Assembly (NCBI GenBank): GCA_023717525.1
Contig: JAMQPK010000005.1
Span: 1 to 39,617, forward strand
Reading direction: 5' to 3'
DNA: 39,617 bases
Source of the DNA: Vicinamibacterales bacterium
Lineage (GTDB): Bacteria > Acidobacteriota > Vicinamibacteria > Vicinamibacterales > JAMQPK01
The first letter of the stretch is position 1. Each line of letters begins with the position of its first letter. Below are positions 18,184 through 25,299 of the stretch, in pieces. The position numbers and the translations under genes are program-made. The notes under the pieces are model-generated. The model was not told the origin of the DNA and searched no databases. It saw only the letters and a program-made list of their open reading frames with translations.

Positions 18184-18632
18184 TTCACTTCCTGCTCGTA
18201 GTTGATGAGGATCACGAGGTCCTCTCCGCCGACCTGCTTCAGTCCATGCGAACTCCCGGGACGCGTCAAGACGGCGTCGCCCGCGGCCACCGCAAACTCC
18301 TTCCCATCGACGGTCATCATCCCGCGTCCGCTGAGCACGTAGTAGATCTCATCTTCTTTTTGAAGGTGATAACCGATGCCGGATCCAGGTTTGAACGCGC
18401 GCTTCCGGAAAACCAGCCCGAGTTTGGGTGTTTTGGCGAAGAAGGAATAACCAATCGTCTGTCCGCCGCCGTTGTGCGTGCCGGGCTCCTGCTTGGCGAC
18501 CTGCGCGTCGCGCTCGAGCACGTACCCGCCGGGCACCACCTTGTCCTGCGCGGGCTTTTCCTGCGCGGCAGTGGCCGACCAACCAACCGCAACGAGCGCG
18601 GTCAAGCCGAGCAACGTATATTTCGTCACCAT
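18180..18632 (-). CDS. Exported single-domain cupin
   Basis: A 150-residue protein with a Sec signal ([20 protein letters not shown]). The cupin barrel shows motif 1 as [18 protein letters not shown] and motif 2 as [16 protein letters not shown]. Motif 1 has one histidine where many cupins have two, yet keeps the glutamate, so a metal could be held by His, Glu and His. It may sense or convert a small organic molecule outside the cytoplasm. It is the first gene of a two-gene unit with the MFS transporter, overlapping by four bases, which suggests the two act on related compounds. A GGAGG-like site (AGGAGGTCCC) precedes ATG 18632. Confidence 0.78.
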   Translation of the reverse strand: MVTKYTLLGLTALVAVGWSATAAQEKPAQDKVVPGGYVLERDAQVAKQEPGTHNGGGQTIGYSFFAKTPKLGLVFRKRAFKPGSGIGYHLQKEDEIYYVLSGRGMMTVDGKEFAVAAGDAVLTRPGSSHGLKQVGGEDLVILINYEQEVK

Positions 18633-18676
18633 CGCTGGGACCTCCTGCTAGTGAGTGTGAGGGAAGAATAACCCGA

Positions 18677-19117
18677 CTAAAGGTACGACGCGAGTTGTAT
18701 CACGCGAAGGCCCGGCAGTGAGGGGAGACGGCGGTCATTCGTCACGAACGTGTTGCACCCTGAAGCCAGTGCGGCAGCCATCTGCAGGGCATCGGGCGTC
18801 TTGACGCCGGTGGCAGCACGCAACTGGGCCGCCGCCCGCAGCTGAGCCCTTGTAAGGTCCACGAGTCGAAGGCCGCGGCTGTGTGTCAGGAGGTCTTCGT
18901 AGCGTTCCGCGAGCGAACGGTTACCGGCACGGTACGGAATCACCAAAACCTCCAGTAGTGTCAACGCCGACGTCACCAGCTCCCGCCTTCCCTCCGACAC
19001 CTGCTGGAATAACGGCCGGATGAGCGGAAGGTATCGCGCATCTTCCTCGATGAAATAGACGACGACGGATGTGTCGATCGCGACCGGCCCGTCGTCGATG
19101 TCGGCAGTCAATCCCAC
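18677..19117 (-). CDS. PIN-domain toxin (VapC/FitB-like)
   Basis: A 146-residue single-domain PIN protein, a probable Mg-dependent endoribonuclease that blocks translation when freed from its antitoxin. The four acidic positions are all present: Asp15 in VAIDTSVVVYFIE, Glu56 in LTLLEVLVIPYR, Asp109 in VKTPDALQMAAAL, and Asp128 in FVTNDRRLPSL. The start is a GTG at 19117 that lies ten bases inside the end of the antitoxin gene, the usual arrangement for type II pairs. The first ten residues before the PIN core (MGLTADIDDG) are not conserved, so a later start is possible. Confidence 0.88.
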   Translation of the reverse strand: MGLTADIDDGPVAIDTSVVVYFIEEDARYLPLIRPLFQQVSEGRRELVTSALTLLEVLVIPYRAGNRSLAERYEDLLTHSRGLRLVDLTRAQLRAAAQLRAATGVKTPDALQMAAALASGCNTFVTNDRRLPSLPGLRVIQLASYL

Positions 19118-19338
19118 GAGTCGCGCTCGCGCCGGACATGATCTGCCGCGTCGATGCCCTGCCAGTGTTCCTTCCCAAGCCCTTGAAGGTCGAGAATCGA
19201 CAGCGGCGCCTGAGCTTCCAGCACGTGGGCGAGGATGTTGGTCACCTCCTGCGCCACTGAGCGACGCTCGCGACGCGCCCGTGCCTGTAGTTTCTTGTAG
19301 AGCCCGTCGGGCAGATTCTTGATATTCAAGGTGGCCAC
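19108..19338 (-). CDS. Ribbon-helix-helix antitoxin (FitA/VapB-like)
   Basis: A 76-residue protein. The N-terminal ribbon-helix-helix is ATLNIKNLPDGLYKKLQARARRERRSVAQEVTNIL (about 2-36), which dimerises to bind DNA. The tail (about 50-76, HWQGIDAADHVRRERDSWD) is acidic and basic in alternation and would wrap the PIN toxin active site. The start is GTG 19338, since GGAGG lies four bases upstream; an ATG two bases earlier is out of frame. It probably represses its own promoter, and the direct repeat and palindrome at 19342-19367 are the likely operator. Confidence 0.85.
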   Translation of the reverse strand: MATLNIKNLPDGLYKKLQARARRERRSVAQEVTNILAHVLEAQAPLSILDLQGLGKEHWQGIDAADHVRRERDSWD

Positions 19339-19341
19339 ATG

Positions 19342-19367
19342 TCCTCCATTATTCCTCCATTATGGAG
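19342..19367. promoter_or_regulatory. Candidate operator of the toxin-antitoxin pair
   Basis: Two perfect, adjacent copies of TCCTCCATTAT (19342-19352 and 19353-19363) are spaced one helical turn apart. The second overlaps a palindrome CTCCAT-T-ATGGAG at 19355-19367. This abuts the antitoxin start, as expected for a ribbon-helix-helix dimer pair binding. It also includes the antitoxin ribosome-binding site. Confidence 0.55.
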
Positions 19368-19391
19368 TCCCTGAGCACCCTCGTCAATTCC

Positions 19392-19421
19392 TTGACCCGG
19401 CCGTGCGTCTTGATGTAACCT
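19392..19421 (+). promoter_or_regulatory. Weak candidate sigma-70 promoter for the ArsR-methyltransferase gene
   Basis: TTGACC at 19392-19397 matches the -35 consensus in five of six bases. TAACCT at 19416-19421, eighteen bases later, is a weak -10. Transcription would then start around 19428, within the inverted repeat at 19425-19440, leaving a leader of about fifteen bases. Confidence 0.35.
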
Positions 19422-19424
19422 TAT

Positions 19425-19440
19425 ATCCGGATTTACGGAT
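19425..19440. promoter_or_regulatory. Candidate operator: ATCCG-N6-CGGAT inverted repeat
   Basis: A perfect 5-bp inverted repeat with a six-base spacer lies two bases before the start codon of the ArsR-methyltransferase gene, over the predicted transcription start. ArsR-family dimers bind such sites and repress by blocking polymerase, so this is the likely site of autoregulation of the regulator-ahcY pair. The link is inferred from position alone. Confidence 0.5.
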
Positions 19441-19442
19441 TA

Positions 19443-20399
19443 ATGCCTGCCATACGCGCCTCCGCTTCGCCGGCCATTCTCGACCACTTGTCTGCCCTCG
19501 CCGACACGACACGGAGCCGCATTCTCCTTCTGCTCGACAGGCACGAGCTGACCGTGACGGAGCTTTGCGGCATCCTCCAGCTGCCGCAGTCGACCGTCAG
19601 CCGCCACCTGAAGGCACTCGCCGACAGTGCGTGGATTGCGGCGCGGGCCGAGGGCACGAGCAATCTGTACGCAATGAGTCGTGACGGCCTCGACCCTGCG
19701 GCCCGGCGCCTCTGGTCCCTGGTGCGCGAACAAGTGGGACCGACGCCGGCAGCATTGCAGGATCAGCGCCGCGTGCAATCGGTGATGGCCGAGCGACGGT
19801 CCAAGTCCCAGGAGTTCTTTTCCTCGTCTGCCGGCCAGTGGGATCGACTCCGCGACGAGATGTTTGGCGAGCGTTTCCACCTGGGGGCGCTCCCGGCGTT
19901 CGCCGATCCGGCCTGGACGGTCGGCGACCTGGGATGCGGCACCGGTCAGGCCAGCGCCGCGCTCGCCCCGTTCGTCGCGCACGTCATCGCCGTCGATGGT
20001 TCGGCCGCGATGCTGCAGGCGGCAAAAAAGCGCCTGAGCGTATTCGCGAACATCGAGTTGCGCCGCGGCGAGCTCGAGGCGCTGCCGATCGACGACGCCA
20101 GGCTCGATGCCGCGACGCTGATGCTGGTACTTCATCATCTGCCGGACCCGGAGTCCGTGCTCGCAGAGGTCGCTCGCGTCGTGAAGCCCGGCGGCCGCCT
20201 GCTCGTCGTCGACATGCTGCCGCACGATCGCGAAAGCTACCGCCAGCAGATGGGCCATGTCTGGCTCGGATTTTCAGAAGACCACCTTCGGCGAATCCTC
20301 CGCGAGAGCGGATTCGACGACGTTCGCATCGTACCGCTCTCGCCGGACGCCAGGTCGAAAGGCCCGGGACTATTTGTTGCTACAGCGAAGAGGAGATAA
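19443..20399 (+). CDS. ArsR-family regulator fused to SAM-dependent methyltransferase
   Basis: A 318-residue two-domain protein. Residues 10-100 form an ArsR/SmtB winged helix: LADTTRSRILLLL, then helix-turn-helix VTELCGILQLPQSTVSRHLKAL at about 38-59. No Cys-rich metal site is present, so it is not a metal sensor. Residues 120-318 form a class I methyltransferase, with motif I VGDLGCGTGQAS at 160-171, acidic Asp185 in VIAVDGS, and LMLVLHHLPDPESVLAEVARVLKPGG-like sequence at about 227-251. The gene for S-adenosylhomocysteinase starts four bases after its stop. The simplest reading is that the methyltransferase domain binds SAM or SAH and tells the DNA-binding domain the state of the methyl cycle. 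Free-standing ArsR regulators of these genes (SahR) are known in other bacteria. It could instead be an active enzyme. There is no clear ribosome-binding site before ATG 19443. Confidence 0.87.
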   Translation: MPAIRASASPAILDHLSALADTTRSRILLLLDRHELTVTELCGILQLPQSTVSRHLKALADSAWIAARAEGTSNLYAMSRDGLDPAARRLWSLVREQVGPTPAALQDQRRVQSVMAERRSKSQEFFSSSAGQWDRLRDEMFGERFHLGALPAFADPAWTVGDLGCGTGQASAALAPFVAHVIAVDGSAAMLQAAKKRLSVFANIELRRGELEALPIDDARLDAATLMLVLHHLPDPESVLAEVARVVKPGGRLLVVDMLPHDRESYRQQMGHVWLGFSEDHLRRILRESGFDDVRIVPLSPDARSKGPGLFVATAKRR

Positions 20400-20403
20400 G
20401 TGA

Positions 20404-21903
20404 ATGGCTACTGCAGTTGAAAAGCTTCATCCGTTCGACGCCGCGAAGGCCGCGGGCCGCGAGCCGTACAAGGTCCGCGATTTGTCGCTGGCCGAGTTCG
20501 GCCGCAAAGAGATGCGCCTGGCAGAACAGGAAATGCCCGGTCTGATGGCGCTCAGGAAACAGCATGGGAGCAGGAAGCCGCTGGCGGGCGCTCGCATCAT
20601 GGGCAGCCTGCACATGACGATCCAGACCGCTGTGCTGATCGAGACGCTGACCGAGCTCGGCGCCGACGTCCGCTGGGTCTCGTGCAATATTTTCTCGACG
20701 CAGGATCACGCCGCATCAGCGGTCGTGGTCGGCCGTCCCGAAACGGGCGGCACCGAAAAGGCCCCGAAAGGCACGCCTGTATTCGCGTGGAAGGGTGAGA
20801 CGCTCGAAGAATACTGGTGGTGCACGAGCGAAGCGCTCGAATGGCCCGACGGCAGCGGGCCCACGCTCATCGTGGACGATGGCGGAGACGCCACGCTCGT
20901 CGTGCACAAGGGCGCCGAGTTCGAGAACGCCGGCAAGGTGCCTGCCTTCAATCCAGAGAAAGATCCTGAGGAGTGGGGCGTGATCCTTGGCTGCATCAAT
21001 CAGTCGATCGCCAAGGACAAGTCCCGCTGGACACGCATCGCAGCGCCGATTCGCGGAGTCAGCGAAGAGACGACAACGGGCGTACATCGCCTGTATCAGA
21101 TGATGGAAGCGGGCACGCTGCTCTTCCCTGCCATCAACGTGAACGACTCAGTGACCAAGAGCAAGTTCGACAACATCTACGGGTGCCGCCACTCGCTGCC
21201 CGACGGCATCGCACGCGCCACCGACGTGATGCTGGGCGGCAAAGTCGCGGTTGTCTTCGGCTACGGCGAAGTCGGCAAGGGTTGCGCACAGGCTCTGCGT
21301 GGCCAGGGCGCCCGCGTGATCGTGACCGAGATCGATCCGATCTGCGCGCTGCAGGCGTCAATGGAAGGCTATCAGGTGGCCACGATCGAGGATGTGGTCG
21401 ACAAGGCCGACATCTTCATCACCGCCACCGGCAACCACAACATCATCACGGTTGACCATATGAAGCGGATGAAGGACAAGGCCATCGTTGGCAACATCGG
21501 CCACTTCGACAACGAAATCGACATGGCAGGATTGAAGAAGTTTCCGGGCATCGAGCGCATCGAGATCAAGCCTCAGTACGACGAATTCCGGTTCCCCGAT
21601 GGGCACAGCGTGATGATCCTCGCCGAGGGCCGTCTGCTGAACCTTGGATGCGCCACCGGGCATCCGAGCTTCGTCATGTCGGCGTCGTTCACCAACCAGG
21701 TGATTGCGCAGCTCGAACTGCACGGCAATACGGGCAAGTACGAAAAGAAAGTGTACATGCTGCCGAAGCACCTCGACGAACAGGTCGCTCGCCTGCATCT
21801 CGATCATCTCGGCGTAAAGCTGACGAAGCTGACGAAGGATCAGGCGGACTACATCGGTGTGCCGGTGGACGGACCGTACAAGCCGAACCACTATCGGTAC
21901 TGA
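20404..21903 (+). CDS. ahcY: S-adenosylhomocysteinase
   Basis: A 499-residue, NAD-dependent cytoplasmic enzyme that splits S-adenosylhomocysteine into adenosine and homocysteine, removing the product inhibitor of methyltransferases. Family blocks run throughout: [67 protein letters not shown] (active-site Lys and Asp region), the NAD loop [10 protein letters not shown] (near 286), [11 protein letters not shown], and the diagnostic C-terminus [10 protein letters not shown]. The insertion of about 40 residues between the VILGCINQ block and the start of the catalytic domain is usual in bacterial enzymes. AGGAG lies eight bases before ATG 20404, and its stop is followed by a hairpin terminator. 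Co-transcription with the ArsR-methyltransferase gene is very likely. Confidence 0.97.
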   Translation: MATAVEKLHPFDAAKAAGREPYKVRDLSLAEFGRKEMRLAEQEMPGLMALRKQHGSRKPLAGARIMGSLHMTIQTAVLIETLTELGADVRWVSCNIFSTQDHAASAVVVGRPETGGTEKAPKGTPVFAWKGETLEEYWWCTSEALEWPDGSGPTLIVDDGGDATLVVHKGAEFENAGKVPAFNPEKDPEEWGVILGCINQSIAKDKSRWTRIAAPIRGVSEETTTGVHRLYQMMEAGTLLFPAINVNDSVTKSKFDNIYGCRHSLPDGIARATDVMLGGKVAVVFGYGEVGKGCAQALRGQGARVIVTEIDPICALQASMEGYQVATIEDVVDKADIFITATGNHNIITVDHMKRMKDKAIVGNIGHFDNEIDMAGLKKFPGIERIEIKPQYDEFRFPDGHSVMILAEGRLLNLGCATGHPSFVMSASFTNQVIAQLELHGNTGKYEKKVYMLPKHLDEQVARLHLDHLGVKLTKLTKDQADYIGVPVDGPYKPNHYRY

Positions 21904-21910
21904 CCCTGTA

Positions 21911-21945
21911 GGTAGGAAGTAAGAAGTGGGAAGTGGAAGGTGGGG
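21911..21945. repeat. Polypurine short-period repeat after ahcY
   Basis: Almost pure purine on the plus strand, with GAAGT recurring four times at a spacing of six to eight bases. It lies between the ahcY stop and the hairpin at 21943. Its position at a gene end resembles the other short-period repeats in this window. Confidence 0.5.
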
Positions 21946-21975
21946 CGGGCCGTGTGTGTGCGGCCCGCCCGTTTT
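21943..21975 (+). terminator. Hairpin terminator after ahcY
   Basis: GGGCGGGCCG (21943-21952) and CGGCCCGCCC (21961-21970) form a perfect ten-base stem with the eight-base loop TGTGTGTG, followed by GTTTT. It would end the ArsR-methyltransferase/ahcY message before the PHP-domain gene. Confidence 0.8.
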
Positions 21976-22024
21976 CGTGTACGGCGGATTGACGGGCCGG
22001 TGCGCCGGACAGATACTGTCCGGC

Positions 22025-24073
22025 ATGACACGACATCTGGTGGTCCTCCTGCTGAGCGCGCTCCTGCTGGCCCCGCGGGCTTCATCCGCCCAGGCGATCA
22101 CGCTCGATACAACAGGTCTGCGCCCCGGGCCGATCGCCGTTGCCTCCAGCGGCACCAGCGTGACCGTCACGTGGCTCGATGAGGCCGCCCAGACCTGGCG
22201 GGCGACGTTTTCTCTGGATCCGTCACGTCCCCTGATCTCGTCGATCGCAACAGGCTCGTCTCCCGTCGTCAGTCAGGCGCGCCCTTTCTACAGGGGCGAG
22301 ACCGGCAAGCGTCGTGGAGGGTGGGATGCCTTCTTCGACGATCCGGCGAGTCATCCCGACGGCACGCAACACGTGCAGAGCACGTTTACCCTGCGAGGCG
22401 CGGCGGCGCGAAGTCTCGGCGATCGCGTGGAGCTGCTCTTCGATGGCATGCGGATGGGCAGCTTCCAGGGCGCGCTCGCGTACACGTTCTATCCAGGAAG
22501 CCGCCTGCTTCACCAGGAAGCTGTTCTCACAACCAAGGATCCTGACGTCGCCTACTACTACGATGCGGGGCTCGACATCGCGGCCGCCGAGGATGCGCAA
22601 CCGGGCAACAACATGCGGACCGAGGTGGCGTACTACGACACCGAAGGCACACTGCGACGCGAGTACAGCAACGGGCTGCAGGCGGAGCGTGAATCGGTGA
22701 AGGCACGCTACCGCACGCTGGCTGTGAAAACGGCCGGCGGCAGCCTTGCGGTCTTCCCCGCGCCGCACCAGTACTTCTTCCCTCGCGACTTCTCCTCGAA
22801 TCTGGGCTACCTGTGGCACCGATCCTGGCGCGGACGCGTGTCACTCGGCGTGCGCCAGTATCGGGACGAGAACTGGCAGTACTACCCCTGGATGAACGCA
22901 CCTCCAGGCCGTGCGCAGCGAATGAGCGTCTTCTTCCTGCTCTCGAGCGCAGCTCCCGAGGCGGCGCTCGCGCACGTGTTGCGCTATACGAACAGCGACC
23001 GGTTTCCTGCCCTTGCCGGGTACAAGACGCTGAGCACGCATTGGCACCTGGCCGACACGGTCCAGGCGGTGGCGCATGGACTTGCGTGGACGCCGCCGTT
23101 TAAGCCAGTGCTGAAGGCAATGGGCGTGGACGCATCGATGATCATGGACTTCCACGGTGATGGCCATCCGGCCGACCTGACCGACGTGCGTCTCGGCGAG
23201 CTGGACGCGTACTTTCGCGCGCTGCGAGCCCAGTCGGACAAGGATTTTCTGCTGATTCCCGCGGAAGAAGCCAACGTGTATCTCGGAGGCCACTGGACGG
23301 TGATCTTCCCCAAGCCTGTCTACTGGTTCATGAGCCGGCCCAAGGACGGGGCGTTCGAGATGCAGCACCCCAAGTACGGCAAGGTCTACAGCGCTGCGGA
23401 TGCGAAGGAAATGCTCGAGCTCGTTCGGCGCGAGGGCGGCTACATGTACCAGACGCACCCACGCACGAAGGGCTCGACCGGCTTCCCGGACAAGATTCTC
23501 GCCACCGATTTCTTCCGCGATCCGCGCTATCTCGGCGCCGGGTGGAAGGCGCTGCCGTCCGATCTCTCGTCGCCGCGCCTTGGCGACCGCGCGTTCACCC
23601 TGCTCGACGACCTGAGCAATCAAGGCCTGCGCAAGCGCATCTTCGGCGAGGTCGACATGTTTCAGTTCGACCACACGCACGAGATCTACGCCCACATGAA
23701 CATCAATTACATCAGGCTGGATCGCCTGCCGGAGTTCGATCGCTGGGGTGACGCGCTCGTTCCGCTTGCGCAAGGCGAGTTCTTCACGACGACGGGGGAA
23801 GTGCTGATTCCGCGAGTGGATTTGTCTCGTTCCACCGCGGATCAGGTCGTCGCAACGGTCGAGGCGCAATGGACCCTGCCCCTCCGGTTCGCAGAAGTCG
23901 TGTGGGGAGATGGCACAACGACGCACCGCGAGACTATTCCGCTCAGCGACACGCAGGAGTTCGGAAAGCGCACCTTCGAATGGCGGGCGCCGGCGGCCGG
24001 CTGGAAGTGGGCCCGCGTGGCCGTCTGGGACGTCGCGGGCAACGGAGCGTTCATCAATCCCGTGTGGAAGTAG
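22025..24073 (+). CDS. Exported PHP-domain metallohydrolase-like protein
   Basis: A 682-residue protein with a Sec signal (LVVLLLSALLLAPRASSA). The N-terminal 330 residues are beta-rich and unrecognised. A PHP (polymerase and histidinol phosphatase) type domain follows, with metal motifs STHWHL (His339 and His341), MIMDFHGDGHPAD (373-385), IPAEEANVYLGGHW (about 411-424), and MYQTHPRTKG further on. In the CehA/McbA-like group, such a domain hydrolyses phospho- or carbamate esters. The end (WTLPLRFAEVVWGDG) looks like a small Ig-like sheet. The substrate is unknown. ATG 22025 is chosen because the signal peptide starts there; the frame remains open for 33 codons upstream, across the terminator. 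It ends on a palindromic TAGCTA shared with the convergent aldolase gene, with no gap between them. Confidence 0.62.
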   Translation: MTRHLVVLLLSALLLAPRASSAQAITLDTTGLRPGPIAVASSGTSVTVTWLDEAAQTWRATFSLDPSRPLISSIATGSSPVVSQARPFYRGETGKRRGGWDAFFDDPASHPDGTQHVQSTFTLRGAAARSLGDRVELLFDGMRMGSFQGALAYTFYPGSRLLHQEAVLTTKDPDVAYYYDAGLDIAAAEDAQPGNNMRTEVAYYDTEGTLRREYSNGLQAERESVKARYRTLAVKTAGGSLAVFPAPHQYFFPRDFSSNLGYLWHRSWRGRVSLGVRQYRDENWQYYPWMNAPPGRAQRMSVFFLLSSAAPEAALAHVLRYTNSDRFPALAGYKTLSTHWHLADTVQAVAHGLAWTPPFKPVLKAMGVDASMIMDFHGDGHPADLTDVRLGELDAYFRALRAQSDKDFLLIPAEEANVYLGGHWTVIFPKPVYWFMSRPKDGAFEMQHPKYGKVYSAADAKEMLELVRREGGYMYQTHPRTKGSTGFPDKILATDFFRDPRYLGAGWKALPSDLSSPRLGDRAFTLLDDLSNQGLRKRIFGEVDMFQFDHTHEIYAHMNINYIRLDRLPEFDRWGDALVPLAQGEFFTTTGEVLIPRVDLSRSTADQVVATVEAQWTLPLRFAEVVWGDGTTTHRETIPLSDTQEFGKRTFEWRAPAAGWKWARVAVWDVAGNGAFINPVWK

Positions 24074-25021
24074 CTACGGCTGCATCGCACCGCGGGCGAG
24101 CTTCAGTGCGGAGTCCATCGAAGCCTCGAGGCCGCCGCTGCCGAGCGACACCACGCGGAAGCCCTGCTTCAAGCGCTGGACAACGTCCTCCGAGTCGACG
24201 GTAATGGCACACGGCACGTTCCTGGCGAGGCACGCCTTCAGTACCGTCTGAATCGCCGCCTCGTGATCCGGTGCGCCATCGGCGACACCAAGTGAATACG
24301 AAAGATCGTTCGGGCCGATGAAGAGCACGCCGATGCCCGGCACCGACAGAATCTCGTTGATGTTGCGCACGCCCTCCATCGTCTCGACCTGAAGAAACAG
24401 CAGCAGTTCGCCATTCGGGTTCGCCGGCCAGGTGTCGGCCCGTTGCGAGTATTCGGCGCGCGACAGGCCCCAGAACCATGCCGCGGGCATGTTGCCGTTG
24501 CCGCGCATCCCTCGAGGCTCCGGATACTGCGAATCGCGCCGCGGCGGGTAACGCGCCGCTCGAACGGCCCGCAGCGCCTGCTCCCTGTTCTCGATAGCCG
24601 GAAACATGATGCCGAAGGCGCCCATGTCGAGCACCTGCTTCACGATGGCTTCGTTCAGGTCGCGGCCGTAGGTCGGAATTCGGACGATGGGCGGCACACG
24701 GACCTGCAGGTTCCCCTGTTTCGCAATCGCCGCTTTGTCGATGGAGCCCATGAAGAACGTCTGCAGGCGCTCGAAGTCGAGCGACTGATGCTCCATGTCA
24801 AGGATGATGAAGTCGAGATCGGACGTCGCAAACTGCCGTGCGGCGTAGAGCGAGAAGTCGTACATGATGGCGCCGGCAATCGCCTTTCCGCGCTGCAGCT
24901 TGTCGATGGCGCCGTTCAGCCGCGCGGGCTGACTTTGCGCCGACGGCAGCCCAGCGCAAAGGAACACAGCCATCAGGACTGACGCGAACAGGGCGGGACC
25001 AGACAAGGACTTCTGACGCAT
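24074..25021 (-). CDS. Exported HpcH/HpaI-type aldolase
   Basis: A 315-residue protein made of a Sec signal (GPALFASVLMAVFLCAGLPS) and a complete HpcH/HpaI (macrophomate-synthase-like) TIM barrel. The family's general base is in LDMEHQSLDFE, arginine in IVRIPTYGRD, and metal ligands Glu in LQVETMEGV and Asp in IGPNDLSYSLG, all intact. These enzymes cleave or form 4-hydroxy-2-oxoacids with a divalent metal; cytoplasmic members act in aromatic catabolism. Export is unusual, and the substrate must be available outside the cytoplasm. ATG 25021 follows AAAGGAG by nine bases; a longer frame begins at 25045 without a ribosome-binding site. Divergent from the zinc-ribbon gene. Confidence 0.85.
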   Translation of the reverse strand: MRQKSLSGPALFASVLMAVFLCAGLPSAQSQPARLNGAIDKLQRGKAIAGAIMYDFSLYAARQFATSDLDFIILDMEHQSLDFERLQTFFMGSIDKAAIAKQGNLQVRVPPIVRIPTYGRDLNEAIVKQVLDMGAFGIMFPAIENREQALRAVRAARYPPRRDSQYPEPRGMRGNGNMPAAWFWGLSRAEYSQRADTWPANPNGELLLFLQVETMEGVRNINEILSVPGIGVLFIGPNDLSYSLGVADGAPDHEAAIQTVLKACLARNVPCAITVDSEDVVQRLKQGFRVVSLGSGGLEASMDSALKLARGAMQP

Positions 25022-25048
25022 TCCTCTCATCTCCTTTTCACGCAATGC

Positions 25049-25054
25049 TATACT
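25049..25054 (+). promoter_or_regulatory. Candidate -10 box for the zinc-ribbon gene
   Basis: TATACT matches the -10 consensus in five of six bases and lies nine bases before ATG 25064, again suggesting a nearly leaderless message. No good -35 element is visible. The opposite strand carries TATAGC here, so a divergent promoter for the aldolase may overlap it. Confidence 0.3.
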
Positions 25055-25063
25055 CAGTAGTTC

Positions 25064-25297
25064 ATGACGGTTTCACCACCGGAGCCCGGCACAACGCCCA
25101 CTGCCTGCCCATCCTGCCACTCCGATCTCATCAAGGGGCCAGATCAGATGGGTAAGGGCCTGTCGTACTGGCGTTGCTTGAAGTGCGGCGGGGTCTGGAA
25201 TCCGGAACGGCCGCCCGACAGCGCCTCCGCGGCCAAACGCTCGAACCCGCGGCCCAGCCGCCGTTCAGATCTCGACGACTACTTCAAGAATCGCTAG
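25064..25297 (+). CDS. Small zinc-ribbon protein (TFIIB-like ribbon)
   Basis: A 77-residue protein with one ribbon, CPSCHSDLIKG then YWRCLKCGGVWNPER, ahead of a basic and serine-rich tail ending SRRSDLDDYFKNR. The CxxC...CxxCGGVW pattern matches small 'zf-TFIIB' proteins of unknown function. There is no signal peptide. No clear ribosome-binding site is seen before ATG 25064. It ends two bases before the stop of the convergent MmgE/PrpD gene. Confidence 0.7.
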   Translation: MTVSPPEPGTTPTACPSCHSDLIKGPDQMGKGLSYWRCLKCGGVWNPERPPDSASAAKRSNPRPSRRSDLDDYFKNR

Positions 25298-25299
25298 CC

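Noticed and set aside
19370-19442. SAM or SAH riboswitch upstream of the ArsR-methyltransferase gene
   Set aside because: The leader predicted from the candidate promoter is only about fifteen bases, and no multi-stem aptamer pattern is seen.
21911-21975. Possible riboswitch or leader RNA between ahcY and the PHP gene
   Set aside because: Only a polypurine tract and a simple terminator hairpin are visible, and it lies after rather than before ahcY.
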